This document shows positions 22,601 to 35,739 of a stretch of DNA of 64,000 bases, piece by piece. Source of the DNA: Persicaria tinctoria (taxonomy: Eukaryota > Streptophyta > Magnoliopsida > Caryophyllales > Polygonaceae); the NCBI GenBank assembly GCA_037127255.1, contig JBANSL010000009.1, forward strand, positions 15,241,975 to 15,305,974. The letters are read 5' to 3'. The first letter of the stretch is position 1. Each line of letters opens with the position of its first letter. The notes beneath the pieces are model-generated. The model saw only the letters and a list, made by a program, of their open reading frames with translations, searched no databases and had not been told where the DNA came from. The position numbers were made by a program, and so were the translations under genes.

Positions 22601-22933
22601 AACCCTTTGGCGAATCGAAGAACCTAGCTAATATTATAACTTGGTAAAATGTTAATCCCTTGCTTATGATTTGGTTTGGCTTGGCTTTGTCGTGGCATTT
22701 GTATCTTAACCTTGGTTCCGCTTTACTTTCATTTGAATTGAATTTCGCGACATAGTCTTAAGATAGGTTAAGGGTACCCAACGACCCTTCGTGACTTTTA
22801 GGGTTTGAAATCCCTCTTTCCACTAACCTTAAAATGAGTTTGAAACCTCGACCCGTACCTGGATTGCAAGATCCGAACAAGGGTTTTCATCCCTTGAAAC
22901 GTAACCCGGATATCATAATTCTGGGCCTTTACA
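19678..22933 (+). mobile_element. Solo LTR nested in E1
   Basis: It runs from TGTAAAGGCCCGG to GGGCCTTTACA, about 3256 bases, flanked by a perfect 5-bp duplication GGTGG (19673-19677 and 22934-22938). No PBS or PPT belongs to it. Removing it with one GGTGG restores CTTAGAGGTGGATGATTCC, exactly as found uninterrupted in E3 at 60730-60748. It therefore came from a family member that inserted into E1 and later lost its body by LTR-LTR recombination. The splice donor (21974-21982) and the conserved box (22132-22210) are present. Its GC-rich section (20320-20970) differs from that of the E1 LTRs. Confidence 0.93.
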
Positions 22934-23539
22934 GGTGGATGATTCCACCTCCGAGATTCTGAATTTGATTGATTGTTATGCGGGAAACTGATTTGGTTTT
23001 GGAGAATTTTGACAAAATTTTGCTTGAAAGGATTTGACTTGTTCTGGTGTAAAGTTGCTGGTTAAACGTCATATTTGAAGGTTTTGAACGGTTTTGAAAA
23101 AGGACCAACTTTGGTTGAAAAAGAATGAACGATATCGAGAATTTTGAGGCTAATCTTTATTTTCAATTACGGAATCCCTTTAGAAGCTTTTCAAACCCGG
23201 GCAACTCTATGATACTTCACGAAGTGGATACAAGCATTTTATGAGGGCGCTTGTAGGGTGCTTGCTAAGACCTAGTGGTGACATTGTAGAACTTTTAGAG
23301 TTGTGGTACTTCCGAAAAGTCGAAGCGAGGATGTGATAGGGGCGCTTATTGCATACTTGTCAAGGCCAATTGGAGATGCTACGACCGTGACTAGGATGTT
23401 GTGAGAATCTCGGAAGACGCAACTGAGGTGATTACAAGATCCTTGGACATGGTCCCTAGACTCAGCAATTTCAAACTTCATCCCCTACTTTGTCTTAGTT
23501 TTAGTCTCGGAGACGAGCCTTGTTTTTATAGGTGGATGA
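22934..23539 (+). other. E1 3' internal end with polypurine tract
   Basis: It begins with the right half of the PPT-like hairpin (GGTGGATGATTCCACCTCC) and carries degenerate tandem phrases AGGGCGCTTGTAG (23243) and AGGGGCGCTTATTG (23336). It includes a pre-PPT hairpin region GTCTCGGAGACGAG near 23500. It ends with the PPT ATAGGTGGATGA directly before the 3' LTR. Confidence 0.75.
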
Positions 23540-26500
23540 TGTAAAGACCCGGATTTTTAAATCTTAATTCTCCGGAAAAAAAAAATCGGGTTACTTAAAA
23601 TCTCTTAAAATGAATTCCGACATTTGATTATTTTAAATGGACTTTCATTCAGATTTATTTTCGCTTTCGCTTGCTAAAATTGGAAGATATAATATAATTT
23701 ATTATTTAATTTAGTCGAGAATTCGATTTAAATTTGAAGTTGTAAGCCTTATATCTTTTGAGTCGGGTTAAAGTCGAGTGAGCGGGTTTCATGATTTATT
23801 TTATTATATTCTATTTCTTTTCCGGGTATTCTCCTTGGGATCATATTCCTTATGCCTTCCTCCTCGTTTGGGCAATTGGTCAACACACCTTTCCTCCCTA
23901 CATGAACCCCTATCTCAACCCATTTTTTTTTATCCAAACACAACCCACAATTCATTCCCCTCTCCCTCCCTCTTACCCGTCTGTGCAAACTGCCAAAAAA
24001 ATCAACAGAGGAGCCCTCCCCTCCTCGTCTTTTCACTCCCTGCAGAAGCTCAGAAGAACCCATCTCCCATCGCCGAATTCATCGCCATCACATCCCCCTT
24101 CTCCCTCCTCCTGGCGGCCTGTCGCATCCACCACCACCAGAAGCCCGTCGTCCGTGAAGAATCAGCAGAGCTCCTCTGCTCGAGTACAAGTCGCCAACGT
24201 TCCTCCCGCCGAGTGCTAGCAGGACGCCGAGCAGGGCCACACCCTCCTCTTGTCTCGCTAAAAGGACACCCGCAGCACCACCTTCTCCCGTTTCGCTTTC
24301 CACCCAGGGCCACCGGAGCACCGACGCCGCCACCGTCTTCCTCCCTCCTCTGATTTGTTTCCTGATTTCGATCGGTAAGGTTCATTCTCCTTCCACTCGA
24401 CTTCAAGCTGCGAAAAGCTTCGCCTTTTGACATCCCTTTGTCAACCCAGGAAAGCTCGTACGGTTCCGTCTCCGGTGAGCCACATCGAGCCCCGACGAAC
24501 CCATCCCGGCGAGACGAAACCGCGCCTCGGTGAGCCTATTCTCTCCTCCTTCTTCCTTTCCTTCTTGTCGTATGTGTGTGCCTTGTGTCGGAGCCCATCA
24601 TCGTTGTCGGCGAGCTCCCCTCGTCCCTTCCCTTTCCAGATCTCGAATGGGACTGATGGGGGAGGCGATGAACAGTGAACCGGGTTCACTCCCTTTTCTT
24701 TTATTTGGTTTTGTTTTGGTTGGTCCGGTTCACCTTGTTTTAATCTAAAACCGGTTTCCTTTTAAAAGAGATGGGCTTGGGCCAGACATGGATCCGGGTT
24801 TGGGGACTGGGCCTTTATTTCGGGTTAGGGTTGGGCTTTTGGTTGAGTTTTAAAAAGAGGTTTTGTGTTCTATATTATATATAAATATGTTGTATGTTGA
24901 CTTAATAATTTATAATACATAGTTATTGTATAATTGTTAGTAATTACTAGATTATCATTTTTATATTAATATTCTGAGTTTCGAGTAATGAATATATTTT
25001 ATGGAAATATTAAATATATTATAATTTGTTTTAGAAAATAGTGAAGTGAACTATTGAGGTTAACTTATAAAATGATTCATTTGTTGATGTTGTGTTATAA
25101 ATATGATTTTATAAAGACGATTAATTTGGTGTTTATTTTAGATAAACATTGTTGGTAAATTATTTAAAAGAGATTTTTCAAGTTTCGGAAATTTCTTTTA
25201 ATAACTCGTGTTTGGGAAACTAAAATGCTGGAATTATTTCTATAATATGATCTTGAAAGATTTGTTGAGGATTTAAATGATAAATGTCGGGATTTGGCCA
25301 AATATGATTTGAGAAATTATTTTGAATATGAGTTGACTTAATTTGGGATTTAAGGGTGAGAAATATTGTTGGTGAGATTTATCAGTGATTTTGATTAAAT
25401 GGTTTTGGTTGATGTCGATCATGTCGGAAAGGTTTTGGAAAATGGTTTTAGCGTCGATTGGGTTTAAGGATGTTGAGAACTGGGGTTTCGTGTGTGTGAA
25501 TGTTAGTCTGGTAGCTTACAGAAGTGGCTTGATGATAGGTGTGTATCGCTTTTGGATTGCTTGGACTTGCATTTGGCCCTTGCTTGTATTATCCTGATGT
25601 TCCGCATCTTCAGGTAAGTTCCCTAGGGGCTTACTCAGGTTGGACATTCATGCCTGTTGTTGCATTTTATGTTAGGTGTTGCATATGCATAAAAGCATGC
25701 CATGTAGTATCCTGTTTAGGTTGCATTAATTGAATGACCATCTGCTTACTTATTGCGTTTGAAACAGAACGGTCGTTATCTGTGATAGTCCTAGAGTCTT
25801 TGCTAGGGTCATAGGGTAGCCCAGCCTCATCGGGTACCCTGAGTAAATCGAGTCAGGAACTTCCTTATATTATGCCTGCGGGCTTTATTGTGGAGCGGGT
25901 TAGGCATGCGTGCCGCCCGATTATGATGGAATGCATTCAGGAGCTGGCCAGTCTCCGCCCTATCGGAAGGGGGTGGAGGTAGGAGAGGGATATGCCATTT
26001 GGCATTGTCTTGGACCCTTTACAGTATTACTGCACATTATTATAACTAGGAGCATGCTAGTGTGTTTGACTTTCGTACTGCATTAGAGCATCTTTATTAG
26101 GTATAGCACATACTATGTGGCCTCAGCGAGGACTGCCGGTCCCGCAAGAATGGCTCGATCTGACTCCTTTCCCCGTTCTTTTTTGAAAGGTAGTTTCTGC
26201 AGATCTTGTTGCTCCTTGCTTCTGTGACGGGAAACCCTTTGGCGAATCGAAAAACCTAGCTAATATTTTAACTTGGTAAAATGGTAATCACTTGCTTATG
26301 ATTTGGTTTGACCCGGCATTTGCCGTGGCTTTTGTATCCTAGTTTTGCTTCCGCTTTACTTTCGGTTGAATTGGATTTTTCGATATAGTCTTAGGACAGG
26401 TAAAGGGTACCCAATGGCCCTTCGTGATTTTTAGGGTTTGAAATCCCTCTTTCTACCAATCTTAAATGAGTTTGAAACCTCGACCCGTACCTGGATTGCA

Positions 26501-26565
26501 AGATCCGAACAAGGGGTTTTATCCCTTGAAACGTAACCCGGAAATCATAATTCTGGGCCGTTACA
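23540..26565 (+). mobile_element. E1 3' LTR
   Basis: A near-identical partner of 11842-14867, starting TGTAAAGACCCGG and ending CCGTTACA before the right TGGGT. Differences seen by eye include one change in the palindrome of the conserved box (25768-25777). The splice donor is at 25611-25619. Confidence 0.93.
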
Positions 26566-26570
26566 TGGGT

Positions 26571-27463
26571 CCCACACTCCAATTCAAAACGGCCAAATTA
26601 AAAATTAAGGAAATCGTGTCATGGAAATCCGGGTTAGACAAAAATTTAAACGTGGTTAATTTGGTTAAAAAAATGCTGGGGTGGAGGTTCGAACCTGGGG
26701 CAACTGCATGTTGGGGTGGAGGTTTAACCAATGGAGCTATGATAGATTACATTGATATTTTTAATGGCGTTTTATATATATCTCATACGTCCCACATACC
26801 CTAAACCTAAACCCTAAATCCTAAACCCTAAATCGTAAACCCTAAACCCTAAACACCCCCTACCAAAATTTGTTTGTGTGTGAAAACTATTCACACATAT
26901 ATATAAGATAGATTACATTGATATGTTCAACGACATTTTATATATATCCCATACCTCCCGTAAACCCTAAACCCTAAACCCTAAACTCCCTCTACCAAAA
27001 TTTGTTTGTGTGTGAAAACTATTCACATATATAACATAGATTACATTGATATAATCAAAGGCGTTTTATATATATCCCATACCTCCCGTAAACCCTAAAC
27101 CCTATTACCCTAAACCCTAAACTCCCTCTACCAAAATGAGTTTGTGTATGAAGACTATTCACATATATAAGATGGTTATATATTGGCCACTTAAGTTTTC
27201 TTTATGTTATATAGGTATAACTTTAGATGTGATACAACTTTAATTTAAATTAGTAAGCTTAGAAAAATTCTTAAATATTTGGGTTGTAATGCTATTATAA
27301 TACAAGATAGTATAGATATAGTATATATGTACTACATTTATAGATAATGCCCATATATATTCCATCCTCCGAAAAAAAAAAGAGAAATACTAAAACATGA
27401 ATGTCACTTTGTTATATCTCTACATATGATATTCCATTTTTTTAATGAAAAACCCAATTGAGT
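26571..27463. repeat. Satellite-like monomer 2, right part
   Basis: It continues the array after E1: tRNA-like module B (26675-26744), telomere-like blocks at 26798-26853, 26961-26987 and 27090-27123, then the AT-rich tail up to the next A-rich start. Confidence 0.85.
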
Positions 27464-27693
27464 GAAAAAAATAGAGATTTAGCCAAATTGAGTGAAATGC
27501 AAAAAAAAAAAAAAAAAAAAGACTACAAAGACTCGAACCCTGGTCTCTTGCGTATCAAGGGAAGATTGAGAATACCTAAGACCAATTTAGCTAGTCGAAC
27601 TTTATTGTTCCAATCACTACACATTCAGTATACATGCTTAAAAAAACCAACATACACAACTCAACAAAAACTATTTTTTTTTTCCCAGACCCC
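27464..27693. repeat. Satellite-like monomer 3, left part
   Basis: It holds the A-rich start and module A (27521-27600), then is cut by E2a. 27689-27693 (ACCCC) is the target duplication. It resumes at 44052. Confidence 0.85.
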
Positions 27694-27731
27694 TGTAACG
27701 GCCCAGAATTATGATTTCCGGGTTACGTTTC
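27694..27731 (-). mobile_element. Last bases of the E2a 3' LTR (deletion scar)
   Basis: These 38 bases match the family LTR end (GAAACGTAACCCGGAAATCA and on to TTACA). At about 27731 the sequence jumps into internal-domain sequence of E2b near GGGGCGTTATAG. The two parents share TTC at the break, so a microhomology-mediated deletion is likely. Confidence 0.8.
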
Positions 27732-30559
27732 GCGGGGCGTTATAGTGAAAACTCGGTTAGAAAATTTCAAGAGGGTCCTTAGTTTGAAAAGGTTTGGTCT
27801 CAAAATCATTGAAGTTATCAATCGCGTTCGATTTCTCTAAATCCAACTCAGTCCTTTTTAAACACCATTCAAAATTCCCTAACCCGACGTTAATCAAGAA
27901 ATTTTCAGATCTCAAGAGGTGGAATCATCCACCTCTAAGAGCTAATCCCATATTTCCTTCCTAAGTTCCAAGTCAGAATCAAATTCCAATACTCCAGCTT
28001 CCATCATTTCTATTATCAAGGATCGTATATATAGCAGCAATCATATCTCACATTTAATAGCATGACAAAAACACGCCAAGTACATTCGTATACCATAATA
28101 TATCTAGCATCGTATCGTCCATGGTAGGATTTATCACATCATCTCACAGAAGTGACACACCATATCAATCAGATAAGCACGTCATATCAAATAGATAAGC
28201 ACATCATATCAATCAGGTAAGCACATCATACTCATGCTACTGCCAAACGTCATCCCATTAGAGACAAACAAGTACTTCCGTACACTAGCAGTCCATCGAG
28301 TTCAGGGGATAACTATGTTAGTACTAATAGTTCACTATTGTCAACGATAATACATCATAGAATCAACATCGTCTATAACATAGAATTCGCACCACATTCG
28401 GCACCAATTAAAGCGTACGCTAGATCACATCCTCAAGAGAACCTTCCTATAACTATCAATCATGACAAGACACGACCACTACCCATCAGCTCTTGCATTA
28501 AGATCAAATTCACAGAGATCTACCAACCCAAACCACTACTAGTTCTAGACACCATTGCATCCTGCTCACATACAACCTTTCTAGCCTCAAAACTATTCGC
28601 AATCAAGGTCGAATACCCCAAACTAACTACTAGATATCCCAACTCCTATGTCATCAAGCCATCTAAGGGCCAATCCATTTTGACATCCCGATCTCAAGTC
28701 CTAGCTTCCACTCAACAATTCAAAACTATCTCTCAAAGTTCCAAAATCACAAAATTCCCTCATTTCGACAAGCTGAACAACTCGATCTACTACCAAGACT
28801 CCATATATAACACGTCCTTGCCCTAGGGGTCCTCTACCAATCCCATCTTTACCCTCTAATATAAAATTCCAAGTCCTCAACTGAACCGCTTTCACGATGT
28901 ATCTAGACACTTCTTAACAATCTCGCTTACTCTTCCTAGGCTCTCAAGACTCCGCCCGACCATCATCTCCTAAAGAGAGATCTCGAATCAACTTGCTAAC
29001 CTGGTCATACTTCCCACGCCACTAACCACTCTCACTAACCATCCACCTCTAAGGACCCAACTCATGCTGTCCATCTCACACCTGACACTCCTGACCAATT
29101 CTAACGCAGAACCCAACTAGTGGTACTCCCAACCACGAATCACCATGACCCTCAAGTTACCACTCCTTAACCACGACCATTATCCCTAACGAAACCTTAT
29201 GTCACCCTAGTTCGAATTACCCATAACATCGCAACTTGACCAATTCTCCCACGATTCCCCAACCAATAGAATTCCCACTGAACTCCTATGACATCCTCGT
29301 CCGAATTTCCTAAGTACCACAACTTCACCAACCTTCTAAAATCTCTTATCCTCTAGCGTCCTCAATACCTTCTGCTTTGTTTAATTCCCAAATCCATACT
29401 CATAATCTCCCTATCTCGACCTTAAGCCCACAGTCTTACTAGGAATCTCAGCTACATCCTTGCCTAACTACCGACCTTTCCTCAAAGATTCATCTCACAT
29501 CCTTAAATACCTCAATAGTCACAGTAGCCTCCACTCATAAATCCCGATTCATTACCAATCCTATATAAACAACCCCAAATACTCATCACACGAACAACCC
29601 TGATATGAACAACCTAATATCCCCAATCGATAATTTCCCAAGCAACCTCATACTACTCTTCCTTGGAAATTCCTCAACCTCACCCCTTACCAAAATCGCT
29701 CTCACTCACAACAAACACCACCTAGTCCCAAATTCTATGATTCCTCAGACGTTCCTTAATCGATCATCCTCGACACCGCCCACGATCCGCTCCTAGACTA
29801 TCTAGACACCCTCCTTAGCACACCAATCCGTCTCACAACACCTCCCCTCAAGAATCCCCCGATCAACTCCTAGCTCGCCCATCCACCTCTAGAGCTATCC
29901 TAACTACCTATACTCACACCTACTCTTAAGGTCACCCTCATGGAACTAGTCTAGACTTCAACCATTACCCTCCCTAGCCTAAACGCTCACACCGCGCACC
30001 CACTACCTATCGACACTTCTAGCTAGGACATTTCCCTCAAAATCTCAACATACTAGCCTCACCCCTCACCTAAGACCTACTTGGAAGCTCATCTATACTC
30101 ACGGACCTCTATCTTCAACACATCCCAACTCACTCGGCACTACTCAACTAACGCATCATTCCCGCACCCTATCTCACACAACCAAAGACCCAATCTGAAG
30201 ACCTCAAGCCACTTGCCACTTTTCGACCTAGCTTACCGAAGAATCTCTCGACTCATGCCCTAGAAGAAGCACCACCACACGTATAACTCATAACCTACTC
30301 ACCAGCAAGTCAGTATACCAAGCACCAAGACACGTCATCATAGAAACAAGTTAGTAAGGCAATCATTTCTACCAGTTCAGCACATCTGTCATCACACATT
30401 CAATTATGTCAGTTCTAGGCCTATCACACAACATCAATTCCGATTAGTATAGAAGAATCCACTATTTGAATTAAGAATGCTCTTTCTCATGTCAGTTAGG
30501 AGGAACCTGTTCACGATTGTCATCTTTGAAGCATATTCATCCTTTTTGCCATCGGTGAC

Positions 30560-30617
30560 GTTGTTCTTGGGGCCTAGGGGTCATGGACCCATCACACTTC
30601 CGTTGCGCCGCTCTGGT
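30560..30617 (-). other. tRNA-iMet-like sequence inside E2b
   Basis: On the minus strand ACCAGAGCGGCGCAACGGAA followed by GTGTGATGGGTCCATGACCC aligns without gaps to plant initiator tRNA-Met from its first base through the anticodon arm, with about 10 differences in 54 positions. The CAT anticodon is kept. The T arm and 3' acceptor strand are not recognisable. Confidence 0.78.
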
Positions 30618-32614
30618 GCCACTTGGTCATCTGTCCTTTCTTGCATATCGGCGCTCATCGAAGGATCATAAGGGTTAGAAGTTACGGAGATAGGGGAGAG
30701 ACAAAGGCGGACAAAACAACTTCCTTAAGAGTTCAGACATGGACCAGGACTAGGGACGACGAGACCAAGGAGAAGATCCCAACCCGAGAATTACAACGAT
30801 GCCCTTATAATTGTGGCACGCAAACACATAAAAATCAAGAGATATCATCACATTATTTCACACTAGTATGCACCTATCTCAAGGAATATCGATTTATGCA
30901 TTCATAACATGTTCATATCATCATCTTTATATGTGCGCAGAACAAGGTAGCAACCTATCATTTCATTCACCAATCATGCTTGACAGACTAAGAAATTGTA
31001 TCCACAGATTGACATGGGACATATATGGCATAAGTTATGCAAGATCTAGCAACATCACAGGATATCATATGTACGACTTATCACTCATTTAGATACACAA
31101 TTAAGCAAGTCATAATATTACGGAAAGCATGATACGATATACCCTAAAAATCATGCTAAGGGTATGGTCAGTTCATACAGGGTTGGTGTAGCAATTATCT
31201 CATCACATACATCCATATTCGCATAGTAAGACAAGGACGTCACACAATCATACGAGGGCCTATAACCGTGAGACATATGTCCTACATGATACTAGCACCA
31301 TTCATTAAACATGTACACAATCATAAGGTCCAATTAGATCGATTTAGCATGCTAAGAGATTCATTTCACATGTTAAACATACAACGAGAGTTGACCACAC
31401 TATCATGGACCTAGTTCATAGGGAGACAGTAATCAGGGGAATTCAATACATACGGTACATACATCCACTCATAAGTGCAACCATGCAGGGTACCAAGCAA
31501 GTCATGTTGAATTATACCAATATAGAATGTCATTAAATCACAAGGAGGCTATCATTATAACTTGACAGAATTCTCTAAGGGCAATCACCGACTCACCACC
31601 CTATTTCCTCGTGGGAAGCTAGTATGACTCGCTGGGTAGGACATAAGGACATTCACACCGTTTCCGAGAGGGGTGGGTAGAACTCGTGTTTAGACTCTTG
31701 GAGCAAGAAGACATGGTTGGCCATGACGAGGAGCGAAAGGGATGACTCCCTAAGACAACTCACTTCTATCTGGAAACAATCTAAATCCTCACCCCCACTA
31801 ACATACTCAGGTAACCCTCACATCCGACATGATTTCCGAATGTAATTAGTTGACCGACCCAAATTTCCCGTGGAAGACCCCAACATCAGGTACGAGACTC
31901 GATAGAAGCATCGATGGTGGGATACGAAACATGACTCAAAACGGGGAGAAGAGACGATTATCGACCCTTGCTAACATGCCTAGATGTTTTGGTGGGGCGG
32001 ATGACAGAGTCAGAACCATCAGGGGGTTTGAATTATGTAAAGGCTATCCCGACAAGACAAGAATTCTGATTACATAAGAACAAGTCTTTCTCCCGCTATC
32101 CCGTTTGCACATACAGTCATTTAATTGTTCACGTTAAGGCATTCTGATTAGTTCGCTATCCTAAGCACAATAGCACTCAACACGGAAGCAATCAACAAGA
32201 TTAATATGATCCTCTTCGAGGAGGATCGCCCTCGGGCCCAATTGTATATATGTATATATAACGTAATCATAGAGACGATCTATGCCGTCCTTCGAGGGAT
32301 AGCTGACCGGAGGGGCAAGAACCTCACGACCTCCTAACTCGACACTCCAACCTTCGTGGTGCTCCTTGGAGTCTTCTAGGCCCATCTGTAAATAAAAGCT
32401 AGTATTTTGCCTACCATTTCCCGAGTTCTACATCCATAAGGGATGTCTATCGCTTTGGTCTCTACCCACGAGATTGTTTCCCTTTTTATTCATTTTGGGT
32501 TTAATTCCAATTAAATTCATTTTGCCCCTTTAAAACATTTTTCAAACCATTTCAAAACATTGGGCGATTTTCAAAACTATCATAATATCTAACATTGGGC
32601 GATTTCCAATTAAA

Positions 32615-35509
32615 CCCCTGTACCTGTCCTAAGTCTACAACGCAGAAAATCCTTTATCATGCAAGGGGCATAAGTTATGAAAACGATACAATGGGCGCCA
32701 CGGCAGAGCCGGGTCAAAACAGAGTATAAGTAGGGAGAAATCCCAAAAGTATAAATTGGTGGAGTCAGTGTTCAACACTCACTCTCCGCCATATGAATGG
32801 ACCCCGTCATAACAGCACGAAATCAAGGAGTGAAACGGGTACCTGAATCTAAAAAAAAGAGGGGGATCTGGGTCAATCATCAGGTCACTCATGCGCGTGC
32901 GTAAACACACTCTAAGAGGCATATAATAAGCATCTTATCCCTAAGATGAAATGTGTAATGCAGTGCGGAAATTAAATCACATATATATATACTGATAGTT
33001 TAATATAATGCAGGAAGCGATAAATAGATCCACACCGAATGTCAAGTGGCATGTCCCTCTTTTACCTCCACCCCCCTTCCGATAGGGCAGAGACTGGCCA
33101 GTTCGGTGCTATAGCATAGCAATTTCCTCGTGGTGGTGCACAAACCACGGCATCATCATATCATATCATCTCATCGCTTGCCCGATGGTGCTGGGCTATC
33201 ATTTCATGCTCATATAGACTCGATTGGCTCAGGGTACCCGATGAGGCTGGGCTACCCTATGACCCTAGCAAAGACTCTAGAACTATCACAGATAACGGCC
33301 GTTCTCTTGCAAGGACATATAGCAATCATATGATTTTCATTTTAGCTCCTAAGCATGATTCTAAGTCGTATGGTGCATGGACACTAGCCTACTATATAAC
33401 ACTCAGTGCATAGAGCGCCCATCATGAGTAAGTTCAAAGAACTTACCTGGAGAAGCGCAGAATCCAAACAACGATCAGCAATGGCAAGCAATCCAACATA
33501 TCAGAGATCACCTAGTAATCCCATAAATAACATAATAAGTCTAAGTCTAATTTACACAAAGCACACAAGTCACATATGACACATATAAGATACACACACA
33601 TATGATAACTCAACCATCTTGTCATTATTAACATTATCATCTCATCTTCAATTCTCATCTTGTCTCATTATATCTCATAAATTAACATATTTCTCAATTC
33701 GATCATAAAATCATCCTCATCAGCTCATGACAACCTCCATATCATACTTAGCCAATTTCACATATTACCGTTTCATATTTACACTTGGCATACAGATATA
33801 TATCACCAACATCATAATATCTAACATTTAATCTCATATAGTAAATCACCGCAAGTCATGCTATTAATCACACATATCATGTCGTTAGTCAAATCCTTAT
33901 ATTATCATGCTAGTTAATCATCGAATAAGTCTTATTCCCAAGTTAGTTCCAAAACCATTTCAAATCCGAATTAAACAGTTAAGAGTTCCGACCCTTGAAA
34001 AATACTCGCTAAATTCCTATTTAAATTTATTATTTTAATTCACTTTCCAATCTTTGAAGTTCTTTTCCAATTTCTTTTATATAACTACCAAAATCATATT
34101 TTATATTTTAATCCTCAAACAATATTATATAATATTTCAAAATACCATTAAATAATTTATTAAATAAATGGATAAATCGAACCGAACCAAACCAATTTAA
34201 ATCCAACCGAACCGAACCCGCAAACCCCAACCGGTTCAATAATGAATAACGATTTTATATATATATATATAAGTTAGTAGGGGGCCACAAGTCTCTTCTT
34301 CCTCCCGATTCAAGCTTCCCGCCATGGCTTGCGATGCCTCGTCCCCGCCGGCGACGGAAGCTTCTCCACCCTGCCTCCCTCGTCGCTCCTTCGTCGTCCA
34401 GTCTCGCCTTCACCTCCTGCTCACCCGGACTCGCCCAGCTTGCCCTCGTCCTTGCCCGCTCCCGCTCTCGCCTACCCACTTCTCGTACCTCGTTGCTCGC
34501 CCGCCTCGATACCTCTCTCGAGCTAACCGGAGCTCTCGAGCCCACCCGATCGTCCCACACTCATCTCATGCTCACTCGCGACTATTCTAGACATTGAATA
34601 AAGCACGAATTCCAATCGATGAAGGAAGGAAATGGTGGAAGCTCACCGAGGTGATTTCGCGACTTCAGAGCTCTCGATCGGAGTTCCGGGCTTCGTCGGT
34701 GGCTTGTGATGGCTCGTCGGACCTGCGCTGGACATGGGTGAGTGTGATGGAGGAGCTTGGGGGTGATTTGGATCGGAAACGAAGGAGAACGGCTTACCAG
34801 AGCGGCGAAGCGCGCTTGAACAGGGGAAGGAGCTTCAGTGGCGGTTTCGGCGGCTCCTGGGCTGCGTCGGGGTGACGATGGACATCGGAGGAGGTGGCTT
34901 CGGTTGGTTCTCAAAGGAAGAAGCGCAGGTGGAGCTGCTACTGTCACTTTGAGTTTGGGAGGTACTTGCTCGGCTTGACGGCCTTCGAAACAGAGGAAGC
35001 TTGGGCTTCCGGCCTGGGCAATGAGGAGAGGAAAGGAAGGCTGGTGGAACCGGAAGAGTGGAGGTGGCGTGGGCTGAGATGGTGATGGTGTAATGGTGAA
35101 GGCGGGAGCTGAGGGTGATGTCGTAGAGCAGGTGAGTGATGGCGAGAGGTGAAGGTGATTGTGATGGCTCGGTTTGCAGGGTAAGGTGAGAGAGTGGGTG
35201 AGGGATTGTGTGTGGAATTGACTAAACAATACTCAGAAAAAGATCCACAATACACGAATTTCGAATCCCGTAATTAGTCTTCGAATTTTAGTTTTCCCAA
35301 ATCTCGCTTCCTCGATCAATTAGATTTTTAAATTCGACAAGGATATTACCATCCGATAATTATTTTGAATTTTCAAGGAAAAATGATGAAAATTATTCTT
35401 CAAATTTTATATTTGTCGGAATCCGTTAAACGAGTTTTAAAACCGATTTAACTTCATTTTTAATTCTCTTTTTCCGAAAAATTAGGATTTAAAAATCCAA
35501 GCCTTTACA
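32615..35509 (-). mobile_element. E2b 5' LTR, 3' end deleted
   Basis: The minus-strand LTR head is at 35509. The GC-rich section is about 34300-35220 with donor-like CTCGGTGAGC near 34640. The splice donor is at 33441-33450 and the conserved box at about 33228-33303. It stops at about 32615 after AGGTACAGGGG and passes directly into internal sequence, so the usual CGTTACA end and PBS are deleted. A 215-codon minus-strand frame at 34582-35229 is Ser/Pro-rich and probably not a gene. Confidence 0.82.
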
Positions 35510-35702
35510 CTCAATCAATTAGATTTTGTAAAATCGACAAGGATATCGTCATCCGATAATTATTTTGAATTTTACCTTTATTCGTCAAATTTTATATTTC
35601 GGCCAGAATCCGCTAAATGAGTTCTAAATTCAGTTTTAGTTCATTTTTAATTTTCTTTTTTTTTTTCCCAGAAATTAGGATTTGAAAATCCGAGCCTTTA
35701 CA
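35510..35702 (-). mobile_element. First 193 bases of the E2a 3' LTR
   Basis: It is almost identical to the start of the E2a 5' LTR (43855-44046). At 35510/35509 it is interrupted by the head of E2b. Confidence 0.88.
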
Positions 35703-35739
35703 TCATCCACCTCTAAAAACAAGTCTCGTCCCCGAGACT
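35703..35739 (-). other. E2a polypurine tract and pre-PPT hairpin
   Basis: In element sense AGTCTCG-GGGA-CGAGACT (35739-35722) is a perfect 7-bp hairpin with a GNRA-type loop, followed by TTGTTTTT and the PPT AGAGGTGGATGA (35714-35703) abutting the LTR. The same layout is at 61221-61257 in E3. Confidence 0.75.

Larger units (their letters stand above)
11842..26565 (+). mobile_element. Retroelement E1: LARD-like, with a nested solo LTR
   Basis: A complete insertion of 14.7 kb has matching termini (TGTAAAG to GTTACA) and a perfect 5-bp target duplication TGGGT (11837-11841 and 26566-26570). Joining the flanks restores the satellite phrase GAAGAGTGGGTCCCACACTC seen in the other monomers. The two LTRs are each about 3026 bases and differ by roughly 1% by eye, which suggests recent insertion. 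The internal domain (14868-23539) lacks gag, protease, RT, RNase H and integrase frames, so movement would need proteins from another element. It contains a PBS, an iMet-like sequence, a split PPT-like hairpin and a PPT. Confidence 0.93.
27732..35509 (-). mobile_element. Retroelement E2b, nested in the E2a 3' LTR, 3' end lost
   Basis: It starts at 35509 with its own TGTAAAGGCTTGG directly after E2a LTR sequence ending TTGATTGAG. Its LTR (to 32615) runs into an internal domain that continues to the deletion scar at 27732. The last part of the LTR and the PBS are missing at about 32615. Its PPT and 3' LTR are gone as well. A PPT-like hairpin remains at 27916-27935. No coding frame is recognised; open frames such as 28338-28826 (plus) are antisense and unlike any family I know. 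Confidence 0.82.

Noticed and set aside
28338..28826. A 162-codon plus-strand frame in E2b
   Set aside because: Antisense to the element, with no counterpart found in E1, E2a or E3 and no recognisable motif.
34582..35229. A 215-codon minus-strand frame in the E2b LTR
   Set aside because: Ser/Pro/His-rich, antisense frames overlap it fully, and it is not kept in sister LTRs.
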